Part shown: positions 44,853 to 54,659 of the stretch, piece by piece
Numbering within the stretch: position 1 is the stretch's first letter
Layout of the letters: each line of letters begins with the position of its first letter
Source of the DNA: Acidobacteriota bacterium
Lineage (GTDB): Bacteria > Acidobacteriota > UBA890 > WLXD01
Assembly: GCA_012103255.1 (NCBI GenBank)
Contig: WLXD01000002.1
Span: 62,001-126,000, forward strand
Length of the DNA: 64,000 bases
Reading direction: 5' to 3'
Notes under the pieces: generated by a model
Database searches by the model: none
The model's input: only the letters and a program-made list of their open reading frames with translations
What the model was told of the DNA's origin: nothing
Program-made: the position numbers and the translations under genes

Positions 44853-47192
44853 GTGGCTCGGAAAAAGACGCGTAAACGCGCAGTTTCACGGACAAAATCC
44901 AACAAACGTGGCGACGAAATCCTCGGATTCGTCCTGCTGATGGCCGCAGCGTTCTTTCTGGTATCGCTGTTTTCGTACGACGCGGCCGACAGCGACCTGT
45001 TTGTTCATCTTGCGGACTCCCCTGCCGACAACCTCGGTGGGCGCGTCGGCGCGACCTTTGCTGCCCTCGGGTTCCAGCTTCTGGGCCTCGGTGCCTGGTC
45101 CGCGGCGATCGCCTGCGGTTCGTTCGGCTGGTTTCGCTTCCGCAGCCGTGAAATTCCCGCTGCCTTCACCAAGGTCGTTGGGTGTAGCACCCTTCTCATC
45201 TTTGGCTGCATCCTCGTTCACTACCTGCTCGGCGCGATCTCGCTCGGTGGCACGCCGGCACCCGCGGGAGGCATCCTGGGCGCCTGGGGCGGCGACGCCT
45301 TGCTCAGCAGCTTTGGGCCAGTCGGTGGCCCGCTCGTCGCCGTGACGGCCTTCCTGCTCTCGCTGGTGGCCGTCACTAAACTCTCCCTCGCACGCCTGGC
45401 CCTGGCCATATGGAACTTCCTGGTCTCGTCGTCCCGACACCTCCGCACGACCGCTACTCGCTGGCGTGAACAGCGCCGCAAGACACGGCAACGCGCCGCG
45501 GTGATCAAGAAGTACACGGCGAAGGCCACGAAGACACCTAAAGGGATCGCTGTGGACGATGAGGCCCAGGCTCCGGCCGAGCCTGGCGCGCTCCTGACTC
45601 TGAAGGTGCCCGTAAAGAACAAACGCCCGGGCGCACCAGTTCCTGAGCCCGCCACCGAGGAAATGGCCTCGCTTGAACCCGTTATCGAGACGACTGCTGC
45701 GATGGCGGATCCGGAGCCCCTGCCTTTCGAGCAGCCTGCCGGACCCGACGGCGACTACGCGCTCCCCGAGTACGACCTGCTGACCACAGCATCCGGCAAC
45801 GTGGCGATCAATCAGAAGGAGTTGATGGAGAAAGCTCAGGCCATCACTTCGAAGGCTGCCGAGTTTCGTGTGACCGGCGAGGTCGTCGCGATTCACCCGG
45901 GTCCGGTCGTCACCACGTTCGAGTTCCGGCCAGGCACCGGCGTGAAGTACAGCCGCATTACGAATCTGGAAGAAGACTTGAGCCTGGCGCTCAAGGCTGA
46001 ATCGATCCGGATAGCCCGGCTACCCGGCAAGGCCACCGTTGGGATCGAGGTCCCGAACAACGATCGACTCACGATCGCGTTCCGCGACATCGTCGAATCG
46101 CAGGAGTTCACGAACCACAAGTCGAAGCTCGCCCTCGCCGTGGGTAAGCAGATCCATGGCGAGACGATCATCACGGACCTTGCCCGCATGCCTCACCTGC
46201 TCATTGCAGGAACCACGGGCGCCGGCAAGAGTGTAGCTCTCAACAGCATGTTGCTGAGCCTGCTCTACAAGGCGACACCAGACGAGGTGAAGCTCGTCTT
46301 GATCGACCCGAAGCGGCTTGAGTTCGGTCTGTACGAGGACATCCCGCATCTGTTGACGCCGGTGGTCGTCGAGCCAAAACTCGCGGCGAACGCACTTTCC
46401 TGGGCCGTCCGCGAGATGGAGCGACGCTACAAACTGCTCGCGGAATACGGCGTCCGCAATATCGATCAGTTCAATCTCATCCTCAAGCGAGGTGGCGAGG
46501 AACTGAGCGAGATCGATACCGAGGACATCAAACCGCTCCCCTACATCGTTGTCATCATCGATGAGCTAGCCGACCTCATGATGACCGCCTCGAACGTCGT
46601 CGAAGAAGCGATCATCAGGCTGTCTCAGATGGCTCGCGCGGTGGGAATCCACCTGATCTTGGCGACCCAGCGGCCTTCCGTGGATGTCCTCACCGGCGTG
46701 ATCAAGAACAACCTTCCGGCGCGCATGAGTTTCCGTGTCGCCTCGAAGGTCGACTCGCGAGTGATTCTCGACACTCAGGGTGCTGAAACCCTTCTCGGCA
46801 AGGGCGACATGTTGTTCCTCGCTCCCGGCACCTCCCGAATCAGTCGTGTACACGGTGCCTTCGTAACCGAGGAAGAGGTCAAGGGTGTTGTCCGTTTCTG
46901 GCGCGATCAGGCACGACCGGCCTACACCGAGGAAGTCACCAAGGCTCCGCCCGAAGCCGCCAAGAAGGGTAAGGGCGATCAGAAGCGCGACGAATACTTC
47001 GCGGACGCCGTGCGTGTGGTCGTCACGGCCGGTGAAGCGTCCGTTTCCAACATCCAGAGGAAGTTGAGCCTCGGCTACGCCAGGGCAGGTCGCATCATGG
47101 ACGCCATGGAGTCGGAGGGCATCGTCGGGCCGGCGCAAGGATCGAAACCGCGCCGCGTACTGGTAGACGCGAGCTATGTGGATCACCTCTAA
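44853..47192 (+). CDS. ftsK: DNA translocase FtsK
   Basis: FtsK pumps DNA at the division septum and activates chromosome-dimer resolution. The 779-residue product starts with GTG, preceded by GAGG at 6 bases. It has four N-terminal membrane helices (about 25-185), a basic and then Pro/Glu-rich linker (about 190-310), a RecA-like motor with Walker A GTTGAGKSVALNSMLLSLL and Walker B YIVVIIDELADLMM, and the winged-helix gamma domain (about 720-779) that reads polar KOPS sequences. The linker is short compared with Escherichia coli. Confidence 0.97.
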   Translation: MARKKTRKRAVSRTKSNKRGDEILGFVLLMAAAFFLVSLFSYDAADSDLFVHLADSPADNLGGRVGATFAALGFQLLGLGAWSAAIACGSFGWFRFRSREIPAAFTKVVGCSTLLIFGCILVHYLLGAISLGGTPAPAGGILGAWGGDALLSSFGPVGGPLVAVTAFLLSLVAVTKLSLARLALAIWNFLVSSSRHLRTTATRWREQRRKTRQRAAVIKKYTAKATKTPKGIAVDDEAQAPAEPGALLTLKVPVKNKRPGAPVPEPATEEMASLEPVIETTAAMADPEPLPFEQPAGPDGDYALPEYDLLTTASGNVAINQKELMEKAQAITSKAAEFRVTGEVVAIHPGPVVTTFEFRPGTGVKYSRITNLEEDLSLALKAESIRIARLPGKATVGIEVPNNDRLTIAFRDIVESQEFTNHKSKLALAVGKQIHGETIITDLARMPHLLIAGTTGAGKSVALNSMLLSLLYKATPDEVKLVLIDPKRLEFGLYEDIPHLLTPVVVEPKLAANALSWAVREMERRYKLLAEYGVRNIDQFNLILKRGGEELSEIDTEDIKPLPYIVVIIDELADLMMTASNVVEEAIIRLSQMARAVGIHLILATQRPSVDVLTGVIKNNLPARMSFRVASKVDSRVILDTQGAETLLGKGDMLFLAPGTSRISRVHGAFVTEEEVKGVVRFWRDQARPAYTEEVTKAPPEAAKKGKGDQKRDEYFADAVRVVVTAGEASVSNIQRKLSLGYARAGRIMDAMESEGIVGPAQGSKPRRVLVDASYVDHL

Positions 47193-47201
47193 GCGATCGC
47201 G

Positions 47202-47657
47202 CTAGCTCAGGGCCTTCACCATCCGCAGCCGAGTGCCACCGGCGTCAGGAAACGAGTACGTGACTTCGTCCATCAGTTGACGGATCAGGTAGACGCCACG
47301 GCCGCCTTCGGAGAGTAGATTCGTTTCAGAGAGCGGATCCGCGAGCTTGTCCGGATCGAAGCCTTCGCCTTGATCCTGAACGCACACTTCGATCTCGTCG
47401 GCACCCACGGAGTACTCCACGAGAACGCTCGTCCCCTCGCGCTCCTTGTTGCCGTGAAGCACAGCGTTCATCACGGCTTCGCGGACCGCGAGCACGGGCC
47501 AGTACGCCTGCTCGTCATCGATGCCAGCCATGGCGAACACTCGCTCCGCCAGCGTCTGCATGGCGTCGATCCACTCCCGACGGCTACCGCAGCTGACGCT
47601 CACGGCAAGGCGCTGTCCCTCGGCCACCATGTCCGTTCTCCGTTCTCGCGTAGTCAT
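47202..47657 (-). CDS. RsbW-type ATP-binding anti-sigma-factor-like protein
   Basis: The 151-residue product is a single HATPase domain of the RsbW/SpoIIAB type. It has the N box LAVREAVMNAVLHGNKE, the G1 box QDQGEGFDPD and the G2 box EGGRGVYLIRQLMDEV. In Firmicutes and Actinobacteria these proteins bind a sigma factor or phosphorylate an anti-anti-sigma STAS protein; neither partner is next to it here. Its ATG overlaps the stop of the propeller-like gene by 4 bases, making it the last gene of an S55-peptidase/propeller/RsbW unit. It ends 9 bases from the convergent ftsK stop. Confidence 0.9.
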   Translation of the reverse strand: MTTRERRTDMVAEGQRLAVSVSCGSRREWIDAMQTLAERVFAMAGIDDEQAYWPVLAVREAVMNAVLHGNKEREGTSVLVEYSVGADEIEVCVQDQGEGFDPDKLADPLSETNLLSEGGRGVYLIRQLMDEVTYSFPDAGGTRLRMVKALS

Positions 47658-49762
47658 TGGACGGATACCTGGTCCGCTCCGCGGTTCATCGCACCGTCGG
47701 TGACCTGAACCACCACCATCGACGTCCCGGTCGGAACCTCGAACTCGAACGCTTCGGATGCCGAATCAGCGGCACCATCGGCGGGCAATACTGTATGCCA
47801 ATCTTGCCCGTCGACGGAATACCGGATGCGAAGAACAATCGACGTCGCATCACTGGCAACACCGGTGATTCGAGAGCCGCCGCTGCCCTGACTAACCCGG
47901 AGATCGGCGATCATCGGTGGCGTATTGTCCACGAGAAATGTGGCTGCCCCGGAAGTGGCGCTCAACTCCGTCCCCGGTGCGTTGTCCGGGCCGTCGCTGA
48001 CGACTAGGCGCACCTGGTAGCGACCGTCACGCACTCTTGCCGAGTCCATGACATACACGTCGCCCTCGAGTGCGCCCGCGAGGGGCATCCAATCCAGCGA
48101 ACCCTCCTGCCGATACTCGAGTTGCTGTTCCAATGCGTCACCATCGGCGTCGCTCGCGCTCCAGGTCAGGGTTTGCTGACCGGCCACGAACAGTGGACGC
48201 CCTCGGAAGCTCGAACCTGCGGCCCCCGCGGCCGCCGCATTCGGATCTTGCTCGCGGAGTCGGGCTTCGACCGTCGCCGGCAGTTGAGCGTACGGCAGGC
48301 CGTCTTCGAAGGTCGCGTTCTCCCGATAGACCACCCCAGCCGGATGCGCTCGGATCGCGCCGATCACCGGTCGGCTGTTGCGCGGCACGTATACCAGTTC
48401 CACGCGGCGAACGTGCGGAACGGTGGAGTTCGAGTTCAACTCTGCTCTCACCTGCGCGTACCGAGCCGCCGGAACGCCGACATGCTCGACGTTCTGCTCG
48501 AACGGGCCTGCCCAGGCACTCCAGCTGTCACCCGGTTCAGCGGTGTTCCCGGAGCGCACAAAGAGTTGAACGCCGCGATCAATCTGCAGCCCGTCGCGAT
48601 CCGCCGCAGCAAAGCGGAGTTCTCCCCACTGCGCCGCGACGCCAGCGTCGCGAACGGCGCTCAAGAAGGTCGCGGTCTGACGGGGCGTCGCCGACACGCG
48701 GTACACGCCGGCCGGGTTACTGCCGAAGGCGACGAAACCTTCCGCCTGCGGCACCAACGTACCGATCTGATTCGATGCGAGCTCCTCGAGCCGTCGCATG
48801 CCGGTGCCTTCCACCAGATGGAGACTGCCTGTCTGCCCCGTCCCCACCACGACGTCGCCACCGACCACCGCCAGTGAATGGACGCTCTCTGTAGCTTCCC
48901 AGTGCTGCTCCACGACGCCGCTAGGCGCTATCCGATAGAGCGCGCCGTTCGCGGCAGCTGCGGAGCCATTCGCCGCGTCACCAGTACCCGGGTTTCCGGC
49001 GACCCAGATGTCGCCGTTGGATACACCGAGACCAGTCACCTCCTCGAACGGCGAATCGAAAAGAACGAAGGAATCGCCTGCCCCGTCGACGCGAACAACG
49101 AGCCCTTCACCTGAGGTACCGCCGTAGACACTGTTTTCGGGACCGCGCGCCAAATGGCGCACATGAGCGTCGGGGGCGCTGTAGACGATCGTCGAGCCTC
49201 CATCATCGCCGACGGCCCAGATTGCTGCAGGGTCACCGGTTGCCACCCACAAGCCCCCGTCGTCGTCCATTGGCAGGATGTCCCAAACGTAGTCAGCCTC
49301 AAGGGCAACCGGGGCCGCCGCAACACCTGCCGAGACACGGAACACGCGCGCGGGTTGCGAGGCGCCTACGGCGAGACTCCCGTCACTCAGCGCCTCCAGC
49401 GCGTGCACACTGCCTCCATCGACGGCGAAGTAGTCGCTGGTCTTCCCATCCTCACTGACTTGCGTCACGGCGCCGCCGTCGCCGGCTGCCACATAGGCCA
49501 CGGAGTCGATCCCCACCGCCCCGGCCCAGACCCGTGGGTCACCGTCGGCGAACTGATGATCCACCATCGGACCAATAGTCACGGCGCCGTCCGCAGTGAG
49601 CGCGGCGCCATCCAACTTCCCGGACCCGAAGTCAGAGCTCGCGATAACCCATGTTCGCGCCGTGCTCGCCAGTGCCGCGGCGACTACCAGGCACATGCAG
49701 AGAGCACAGGTCGTGATCCGCGAGATCCGATACCAACGTCTTGCCATCCTGTCGCCTCTCAT
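47654..49762 (-). CDS. Large secreted propeller-like protein with Ig-like C-terminus
   Basis: A 702-residue exported protein with a signal anchor or signal peptide (about 14-33). Residues about 40-360 hold recurring strands such as GGLWVATGDPAAIWAV, GDIWVAGNPG and DVVVGTGQTGSLHLVEG, which resemble the blades of a beta-propeller. The remainder has Ig/fibronectin-like segments, among them SASDADGDALEQQLEYR, RYQVRLVVSDGPDN and FLVDNTPPMIADLRVS. I cannot assign a function. Its ATG shares a base with the peptidase stop (TAATG), and its stop overlaps the RsbW-like gene, so a sensing or scaffold role beside those proteins is possible. Confidence 0.8.
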   Translation of the reverse strand: MRGDRMARRWYRISRITTCALCMCLVVAAALASTARTWVIASSDFGSGKLDGAALTADGAVTIGPMVDHQFADGDPRVWAGAVGIDSVAYVAAGDGGAVTQVSEDGKTSDYFAVDGGSVHALEALSDGSLAVGASQPARVFRVSAGVAAAPVALEADYVWDILPMDDDGGLWVATGDPAAIWAVGDDGGSTIVYSAPDAHVRHLARGPENSVYGGTSGEGLVVRVDGAGDSFVLFDSPFEEVTGLGVSNGDIWVAGNPGTGDAANGSAAAANGALYRIAPSGVVEQHWEATESVHSLAVVGGDVVVGTGQTGSLHLVEGTGMRRLEELASNQIGTLVPQAEGFVAFGSNPAGVYRVSATPRQTATFLSAVRDAGVAAQWGELRFAAADRDGLQIDRGVQLFVRSGNTAEPGDSWSAWAGPFEQNVEHVGVPAARYAQVRAELNSNSTVPHVRRVELVYVPRNSRPVIGAIRAHPAGVVYRENATFEDGLPYAQLPATVEARLREQDPNAAAAGAAGSSFRGRPLFVAGQQTLTWSASDADGDALEQQLEYRQEGSLDWMPLAGALEGDVYVMDSARVRDGRYQVRLVVSDGPDNAPGTELSATSGAATFLVDNTPPMIADLRVSQGSGGSRITGVASDATSIVLRIRYSVDGQDWHTVLPADGAADSASEAFEFEVPTGTSMVVVQVTDGAMNRGADQVSVQ

Positions 49763-51558
49763 TACCGTTCGATCTGGACGGATAGTGTCGCGCTGCCGCT
49801 GATCCGGCGCCCCATGATGAGTTCCTGACGATCCAACAGCTTCCTCGTCAGCGCCGTGCTGGACGCATCGCCTGCGTCCGCGAGCATCTTGAGTGTTGAT
49901 GGAGGCAACCCGGGCATCGCGCTTGCCCCAACTGTCGCGCCTCGAGAGGCCCGTGATACGAGTACGTGAATTCGATCGTTCTTTGGCGCTGCGTTCACCA
50001 ACGACACCAGACTGGCAATGCTGGTAACAGGTGCACCGTCCTCTCCCGTGGCTGCCAGTTCCCGTGCCGTTTCCTCGGCGCCGCCGACCAGAATCTGAAT
50101 CGTGCCCTCCGCTGCATTCTCCGGAACTCGCGCGATCAGCGAGTGCGTCTCACGGTCGCCACGATAGGGGCGCACATCGACGTACACCGGAAACTCGTCT
50201 CCAGCTCGGAGTGTGCGCCGAGGAGTCCATGCACGTTCGATCGTCGCAACACGAGGCTCGTTCGACAGATCCAGGTCAACGCTCACCTCGTTCACCTCGA
50301 GGGCCCGTAAATCGTTTGTCAGGAGCGAACCGAAAATACCGCTCAACCAGGACGCGATGCCCACAACCGCCTGTCCCTGTTGAGAGTAGAGCGCCGTAAG
50401 CTCGACGGGATCGAACCCGCCGTCCAAGTGAATCTCGCCGCGAAAATCGATGGTCGTCGGGCCGCCGACATCTTCGACCGACTGCATCAGATTAACGAGG
50501 CCGAAGAAGAGATAGAGCGGAGTCAGCAATGGGTCGTGCACGATCTCGAAATTGATGGCTCGTTGCGCTCCCGCATTCGTGAGATTCACGGTGACGGGAA
50601 CCATCTGCGGTGTGTGCCCGAGAATGCCAAGAATTCCCGGCGTCCGATCCTGGCGCAGCGCACCAATGACCTGAGTTCCGGCCGCGCTCAGCTTCTGCGA
50701 CGCAGCCTGACTGTTAAGTACCGTGATGATCTCGGCCGAAACCATCGGGTAGTCGACATCGCCCAACTGCATGAAGGGGTGACCGAACGCGTAAACGCTA
50801 TTCCCTGCGACGTGGGTGACGGTGCCTGTTGCGGTGACGTTGATATCTCCACGAACAAGCTGGACGGCAATCGCCCCGCCCGGTTCCGGGTCTGGAAAGT
50901 CCGTTTGCGCTCGGCCGGCAATTCCACCCATGGTGGGCACCCAGCCGAAAGACTCGAACATGGGCCGAAGGCGGGCGACTACGCGCGGATCGAAACCAGT
51001 GACGGCCAGGGGCGTGCCGATTCGGTGAACGCCGGCGGGCATCGGGTTTCGGGAGGATACCGAGCCAGAAGCGTCGCCGCGGAGTAGCGAACTCGCCTCT
51101 CCGAGCGCCGCCACCACCTCATCACCGGGGGCCGGGCGCTTGGCCTCGCGGTGCTGGAGTTCGAGCATGTTCCCTATCGGAACAATTCCGGCGATTGCTT
51201 CACGGCCGAAATCGACGAGGCGATAGGCGACCGCGCCGAGAAGTCTTCCGTCCACATAGACCGGGCTTCCACTCATGCCGGCCGCCACCCCGGAACTCTC
51301 CAGGTCGAGGCCACTGAGGCGTGCCACGATCAGGTCGATGCCTGGAAAGGAATCAGCCAGAACCCCGAGAAGCTCAACTTCGAAGCGCTCGGGGGTCACG
51401 CCGCGTACCACCGTCAGGCCATGACCACGCTGACCGACGCGAATCTCGTCGAGCCCGAACGTCGCGGCATTGTCGGCTTCTTGGGCCGCACTCTGCGCAC
51501 CAACCTGCCCAGACAGGATTGCCGCAACCGTCAAGATGGCAAGGAAGTATCTACGCAA
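49762..51558 (-). CDS. SpoIVB-type (S55) secreted serine peptidase family protein
   Basis: The 598-residue product has a signal peptide (about 1-21) and an N-terminal S55 domain: GLDEIRVGQRGHGLTVVRG, then VELLGVLADSFPGIDLIVAR, and GMSGSPVYVDGRLLGAV in which Ser96 should be the nucleophile. In Bacillus SpoIVB this family triggers intramembrane proteolysis of a sigma-factor precursor; diderm members are of unknown function. The long C-terminal part (about 250-598) is beta-rich with no domain I recognise. It is 38 bases after argS and is coupled to the propeller-like gene. Confidence 0.86.
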   Translation of the reverse strand: MRRYFLAILTVAAILSGQVGAQSAAQEADNAATFGLDEIRVGQRGHGLTVVRGVTPERFEVELLGVLADSFPGIDLIVARLSGLDLESSGVAAGMSGSPVYVDGRLLGAVAYRLVDFGREAIAGIVPIGNMLELQHREAKRPAPGDEVVAALGEASSLLRGDASGSVSSRNPMPAGVHRIGTPLAVTGFDPRVVARLRPMFESFGWVPTMGGIAGRAQTDFPDPEPGGAIAVQLVRGDINVTATGTVTHVAGNSVYAFGHPFMQLGDVDYPMVSAEIITVLNSQAASQKLSAAGTQVIGALRQDRTPGILGILGHTPQMVPVTVNLTNAGAQRAINFEIVHDPLLTPLYLFFGLVNLMQSVEDVGGPTTIDFRGEIHLDGGFDPVELTALYSQQGQAVVGIASWLSGIFGSLLTNDLRALEVNEVSVDLDLSNEPRVATIERAWTPRRTLRAGDEFPVYVDVRPYRGDRETHSLIARVPENAAEGTIQILVGGAEETARELAATGEDGAPVTSIASLVSLVNAAPKNDRIHVLVSRASRGATVGASAMPGLPPSTLKMLADAGDASSTALTRKLLDRQELIMGRRISGSATLSVQIER

Positions 51559-51596
51559 GGTAATGGGCTGGGGATGGAGTCGTCGGAATTGCTCGA

Positions 51597-53582
51597 CTAC
51601 ATCCGGTTCGGGACTGGAATTCCGAGAACGTCCAGGACGTCCGCAAGTCGCTTCTGAAAAGCATAGGCCACCAGGACTCGCAATGCCCGGTCGGCGTCAT
51701 CCGTGGCCTGCAGGATCGGGTACCCGTGATAGAACCGATTGAACTGCTGCGCGAGATGAAACGCGTACTTTGCGAGAGCCGAAATCTCGAGAGTGTCGGC
51801 GGCGAGTTGTACGGCCTCCTCGTAGCGGCCCAACGCAAGAATGAGATCCCATAATTCGCCATCGTCGTTCGCGAGTCTGGTTCCAACTTCCGGGGACCGG
51901 ATGCCGAGTGGGTCCTGGCCTCCGCCGAGCGCCTCGGAAACGACCTGGTTGACGTCCATCTCGAGTTCACTTCCGAGCTTGTCGAAGATGTGGGCGGCGC
52001 GAACAGCGGCATACTGGATGTACGGCCCCGTTTCCCCCTCAAAACTCAAAGCATCGTCCATGTCGAAGGCGATCACCGTGTTCCGCGCGTACTTGAGCAG
52101 GAAATAGCGCACGGCGGCGATCGCAATCTCCACGCCGGCCTGGGTACGGCCGGCGTCATCCATACCTGGATTGCGCTCCCCTACCTCCTCAGCCGCACGA
52201 CGGCCCAGCTCGTCCATCAAGTCGTCCGCTTTGACGCCGTACCCTCGCCGCCCCGACATCTCAACAAAGCTCTTGTCGCGGTCGTCGGCATCAACCGGGA
52301 TTCCGAGCTGATCAGCAGTGCGCGGTGTTAGCGCCACCATCTCGTAGGAAAAGTGCGTCAACGTATCGCCTTCCGCCGCATGGTCTGTCACCCGAAAGGC
52401 CTGGGCGACGACGGCCTGGAGGTACGACTGCCGTACGTCGATCACCGTGACAGCCCGATCGGCATTGCCGAAGTCGTGCTCAATTCCGTCTCGACCGGAC
52501 GTCTCGAATGGCGGGTCGCCCAGATCGCCGACACCCTCCACCGGCGAGTAGGTGAAGTCCCGATCAAGTAGGCCGTACTTCCAGAAATGGTAGGCGATGT
52601 CCTTCGCCACGTACGTCGCCACGCCGTTCGACCGGACAAGCACTTTGTCGGCTTCTTCGAGGTTCTCGAAACCCTTGATCCCGGTCAGGTGCATCACCCA
52701 GCATCCGGCGTGTTTGCCGTCTTCGACGAGCCTCACCTGCGGACTCGACTTCAGTCGTTCGAACGCCTCCGACCACAAGTCCAGGCGAAGGATGTCACCT
52801 TCCTTCACGAGCACGTCGTAGCGAATTCCGAGCCGCGCCATGGTTCGAATGTGTCGACGAACGATCCGCTCCGCGACGACCTGCCCCATCTTCGCCTCGA
52901 CACCATCGCCGTGCTCAAGTGCCAGCAGCACATCTCGTCGCCGCGCCTGCAGATCTTCGTCACTCGTCAGGCGATCACTGACTTCCGTGTAGAGGTCCCA
53001 GCACAGATAGTCGAAGGGCTCCGGCAACTCCCCCACGCTTTCCGGCGTATCGCCCCGGAGATCGAGGAAGCCGATCACCACATCGGCGACCTGGACGCCC
53101 GTATCGTCGATGTAGTTGTGGACCTCCACCGGGTAGCCCAAGGCGCGATAGATGCGGGCAAGCGTGTCGCCCATGCACGCATTGCGCAGGTGACCGATGT
53201 GAGCGGCCTTGTTCGGGTTGATCGACGTGTGCTCGACCAGGACCTTGGCATCTTGGGGTGACGGGGCTCCGGCCAGATCCTCGACCAGCGCTCCCAGTAG
53301 AGCGGCGCGGTCCAAACGCAGGTTGATGAAGCCTGGCCCCGCAATGCTGATCTCGCTGACACCCGTCAGGCCGGCCGCCTCAACTGCGTCCGCGACCTTC
53401 TGACCCAATTCCCGTGGATTGGTGCCGATCTCCTTCGCGATCTGAAGCGCCGCGGTGCAGGCCAGGTCCCCCATCTCTCGACGTGGCGGGTCCTCGATGC
53501 GAGGCAGGTCTACTGGCGAACCCGTCACCTCTTCGAAAGCGCGCTGCAAGGAAATCGCGAGGCGCGCGCGGGTTGTTTGCAT
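51597..53582 (-). CDS. argS: Arginyl-tRNA synthetase
   Basis: The 661-residue class I enzyme has an N-terminal Add1-like domain, the HIGH motif in INPNKAAHIGHLRNACMGD, the MSGRRG segment in place of the KMSKS loop (as in many ArgRS), and a C-terminal DALR anticodon-binding domain with YAAVRAAHIFDKL and ALAKYAFHLAQQFNRFYH. ATG at 53582 is used; a TTG lies one codon upstream. It is longer than the typical 550-600 residues because of extended middle loops. It follows rnhB after 24 bases and precedes the S55 peptidase gene. Confidence 0.95.
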   Translation of the reverse strand: MQTTRARLAISLQRAFEEVTGSPVDLPRIEDPPRREMGDLACTAALQIAKEIGTNPRELGQKVADAVEAAGLTGVSEISIAGPGFINLRLDRAALLGALVEDLAGAPSPQDAKVLVEHTSINPNKAAHIGHLRNACMGDTLARIYRALGYPVEVHNYIDDTGVQVADVVIGFLDLRGDTPESVGELPEPFDYLCWDLYTEVSDRLTSDEDLQARRRDVLLALEHGDGVEAKMGQVVAERIVRRHIRTMARLGIRYDVLVKEGDILRLDLWSEAFERLKSSPQVRLVEDGKHAGCWVMHLTGIKGFENLEEADKVLVRSNGVATYVAKDIAYHFWKYGLLDRDFTYSPVEGVGDLGDPPFETSGRDGIEHDFGNADRAVTVIDVRQSYLQAVVAQAFRVTDHAAEGDTLTHFSYEMVALTPRTADQLGIPVDADDRDKSFVEMSGRRGYGVKADDLMDELGRRAAEEVGERNPGMDDAGRTQAGVEIAIAAVRYFLLKYARNTVIAFDMDDALSFEGETGPYIQYAAVRAAHIFDKLGSELEMDVNQVVSEALGGGQDPLGIRSPEVGTRLANDDGELWDLILALGRYEEAVQLAADTLEISALAKYAFHLAQQFNRFYHGYPILQATDDADRALRVLVAYAFQKRLADVLDVLGIPVPNRM

Positions 53583-53606
53583 CAAGGCCGGATACTCCTC
53601 AGCATG

Positions 53607-54206
53607 CTAGAAAGGCAGCGTACCCTGGACACGAAATGTCTTGCGGTGACAGTCCGAGAAGCCAAGACGCATGATTGCGGCACGGTGTTCCTCCGTACCG
53701 TAGCCCATATTCTGACTCAGACCGTAGCCTCGGATCGCCCGGCCGTACCCGGCCAGCAGTGCGTCTCGGGCGCACTTCGCGACGATCGACGCCGCCGCGA
53801 TGGATTCGCACCTTGCGTCGCCTTTCACGATGGGGGTCTGCTCGAACTCGACAGCCTCGATTTCTAGCGCGTCGACGAGCAGATGATCTGGTCGATGCCG
53901 TAGCCCCGCCAGGGCCCGTCGCATGGCGAGATGAGTGGCCTGCAGGATGTTGATCCGATCGATCTCAGGGGCAGATGCAAGACCGACCGCCCAATCCACG
54001 GCGCGTTCAGCGATCGCACCGAATGCCGCTTCGCGCTGCCGGCGTGAGAGGCGCTTCGAATCGTTGAGGCCATCGATGGGCCGTGCCGGATCGAGGATCA
54101 CCGCGCCGGCCAACACTGGGCCAAACAGCGCACCGCGGCCAACCTCGTCAAGGCCTGCCGGTCGCACCACTCCCCGCGCGCGAAGGTCTTCTTCGAAAGG
54201 CTCCAT
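53607..54206 (-). CDS. rnhB: Ribonuclease HII
   Basis: RNase HII removes ribonucleotides from DNA. The product of about 199 residues has the metal-binding GLDEVGRGALFGPVLAGAVIL (quoted in part), in which Val replaces the common Ala after Glu, the second acidic group in LLVDALE, and CESIAAASIVAKCARD and GYGTEEHRAAI further on. Start: ATG at 54206, or TTG at 54218 with GGAG 6 bases upstream. It follows rplS by 27 or 15 bases, a very common neighbour. Confidence 0.94.
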   Translation of the reverse strand: MEPFEEDLRARGVVRPAGLDEVGRGALFGPVLAGAVILDPARPIDGLNDSKRLSRRQREAAFGAIAERAVDWAVGLASAPEIDRINILQATHLAMRRALAGLRHRPDHLLVDALEIEAVEFEQTPIVKGDARCESIAAASIVAKCARDALLAGYGRAIRGYGLSQNMGYGTEEHRAAIMRLGFSDCHRKTFRVQGTLPF

Positions 54207-54233
54207 CGTGCCTGGCAAGGCAGGCTCCGCGAG

Positions 54234-54581
54234 CTAGATCGTGCGCTTCTCTTCGATCCGCGCTGCCTTGCCACGCAAGTCACGCAGATAGTTCAGCTTG
54301 GCGCGGCGAACCTTGCCGCGTCGTCGCACTTCGATCTTCTCGATGCTCGGCGAGTGCAGTGCGAAGATACGCTCCACGCCAACGCCGTCCGAGATCTTCC
54401 GCACGGTGAAGGACATGCTTTCCTTACCGCCGCGGCGGCCAATAACCACGCCCTCGAAGACCTGGATGCGTTCCTTGTTCCCCTCTACGACGCGCAAGTG
54501 AACCTGTATGGTGTCACCGGCTCCGAAGTCGGGGATGTCGGTCCGAAGGTATTCCGCAGTAACTTCTTGCAGCAAATTCAT
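54234..54581 (-). CDS. rplS: 50S ribosomal protein L19
   Basis: The 115-residue protein has the typical L19 features: a start helix, then [55 protein letters not shown] and the basic end [21 protein letters not shown] (each shortened here). L19 sits at the 30S-50S interface. It is the last of the rpsP-khpA-rimM-trmD-rplS ribosomal set, with 78 bases separating it from trmD, perhaps holding its own promoter. Confidence 0.97.
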   Translation of the reverse strand: MNLLQEVTAEYLRTDIPDFGAGDTIQVHLRVVEGNKERIQVFEGVVIGRRGGKESMSFTVRKISDGVGVERIFALHSPSIEKIEVRRRGKVRRAKLNYLRDLRGKAARIEEKRTI

Positions 54582-54659
54582 TGTTCGTACTCCTCCCGCC
54601 GGGCGGTCGAGAGTGGGGCCGTGCAGAGCCGGCGGGCAGAAGGGGTAGTTTAGCGCAGC

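Noticed and set aside
48070-48894. 274-codon plus-strand open frame inside the propeller-like gene
   Set aside because: Arg/Pro/Ser-rich composition typical of a shadow; the minus frame has a coherent strand pattern.
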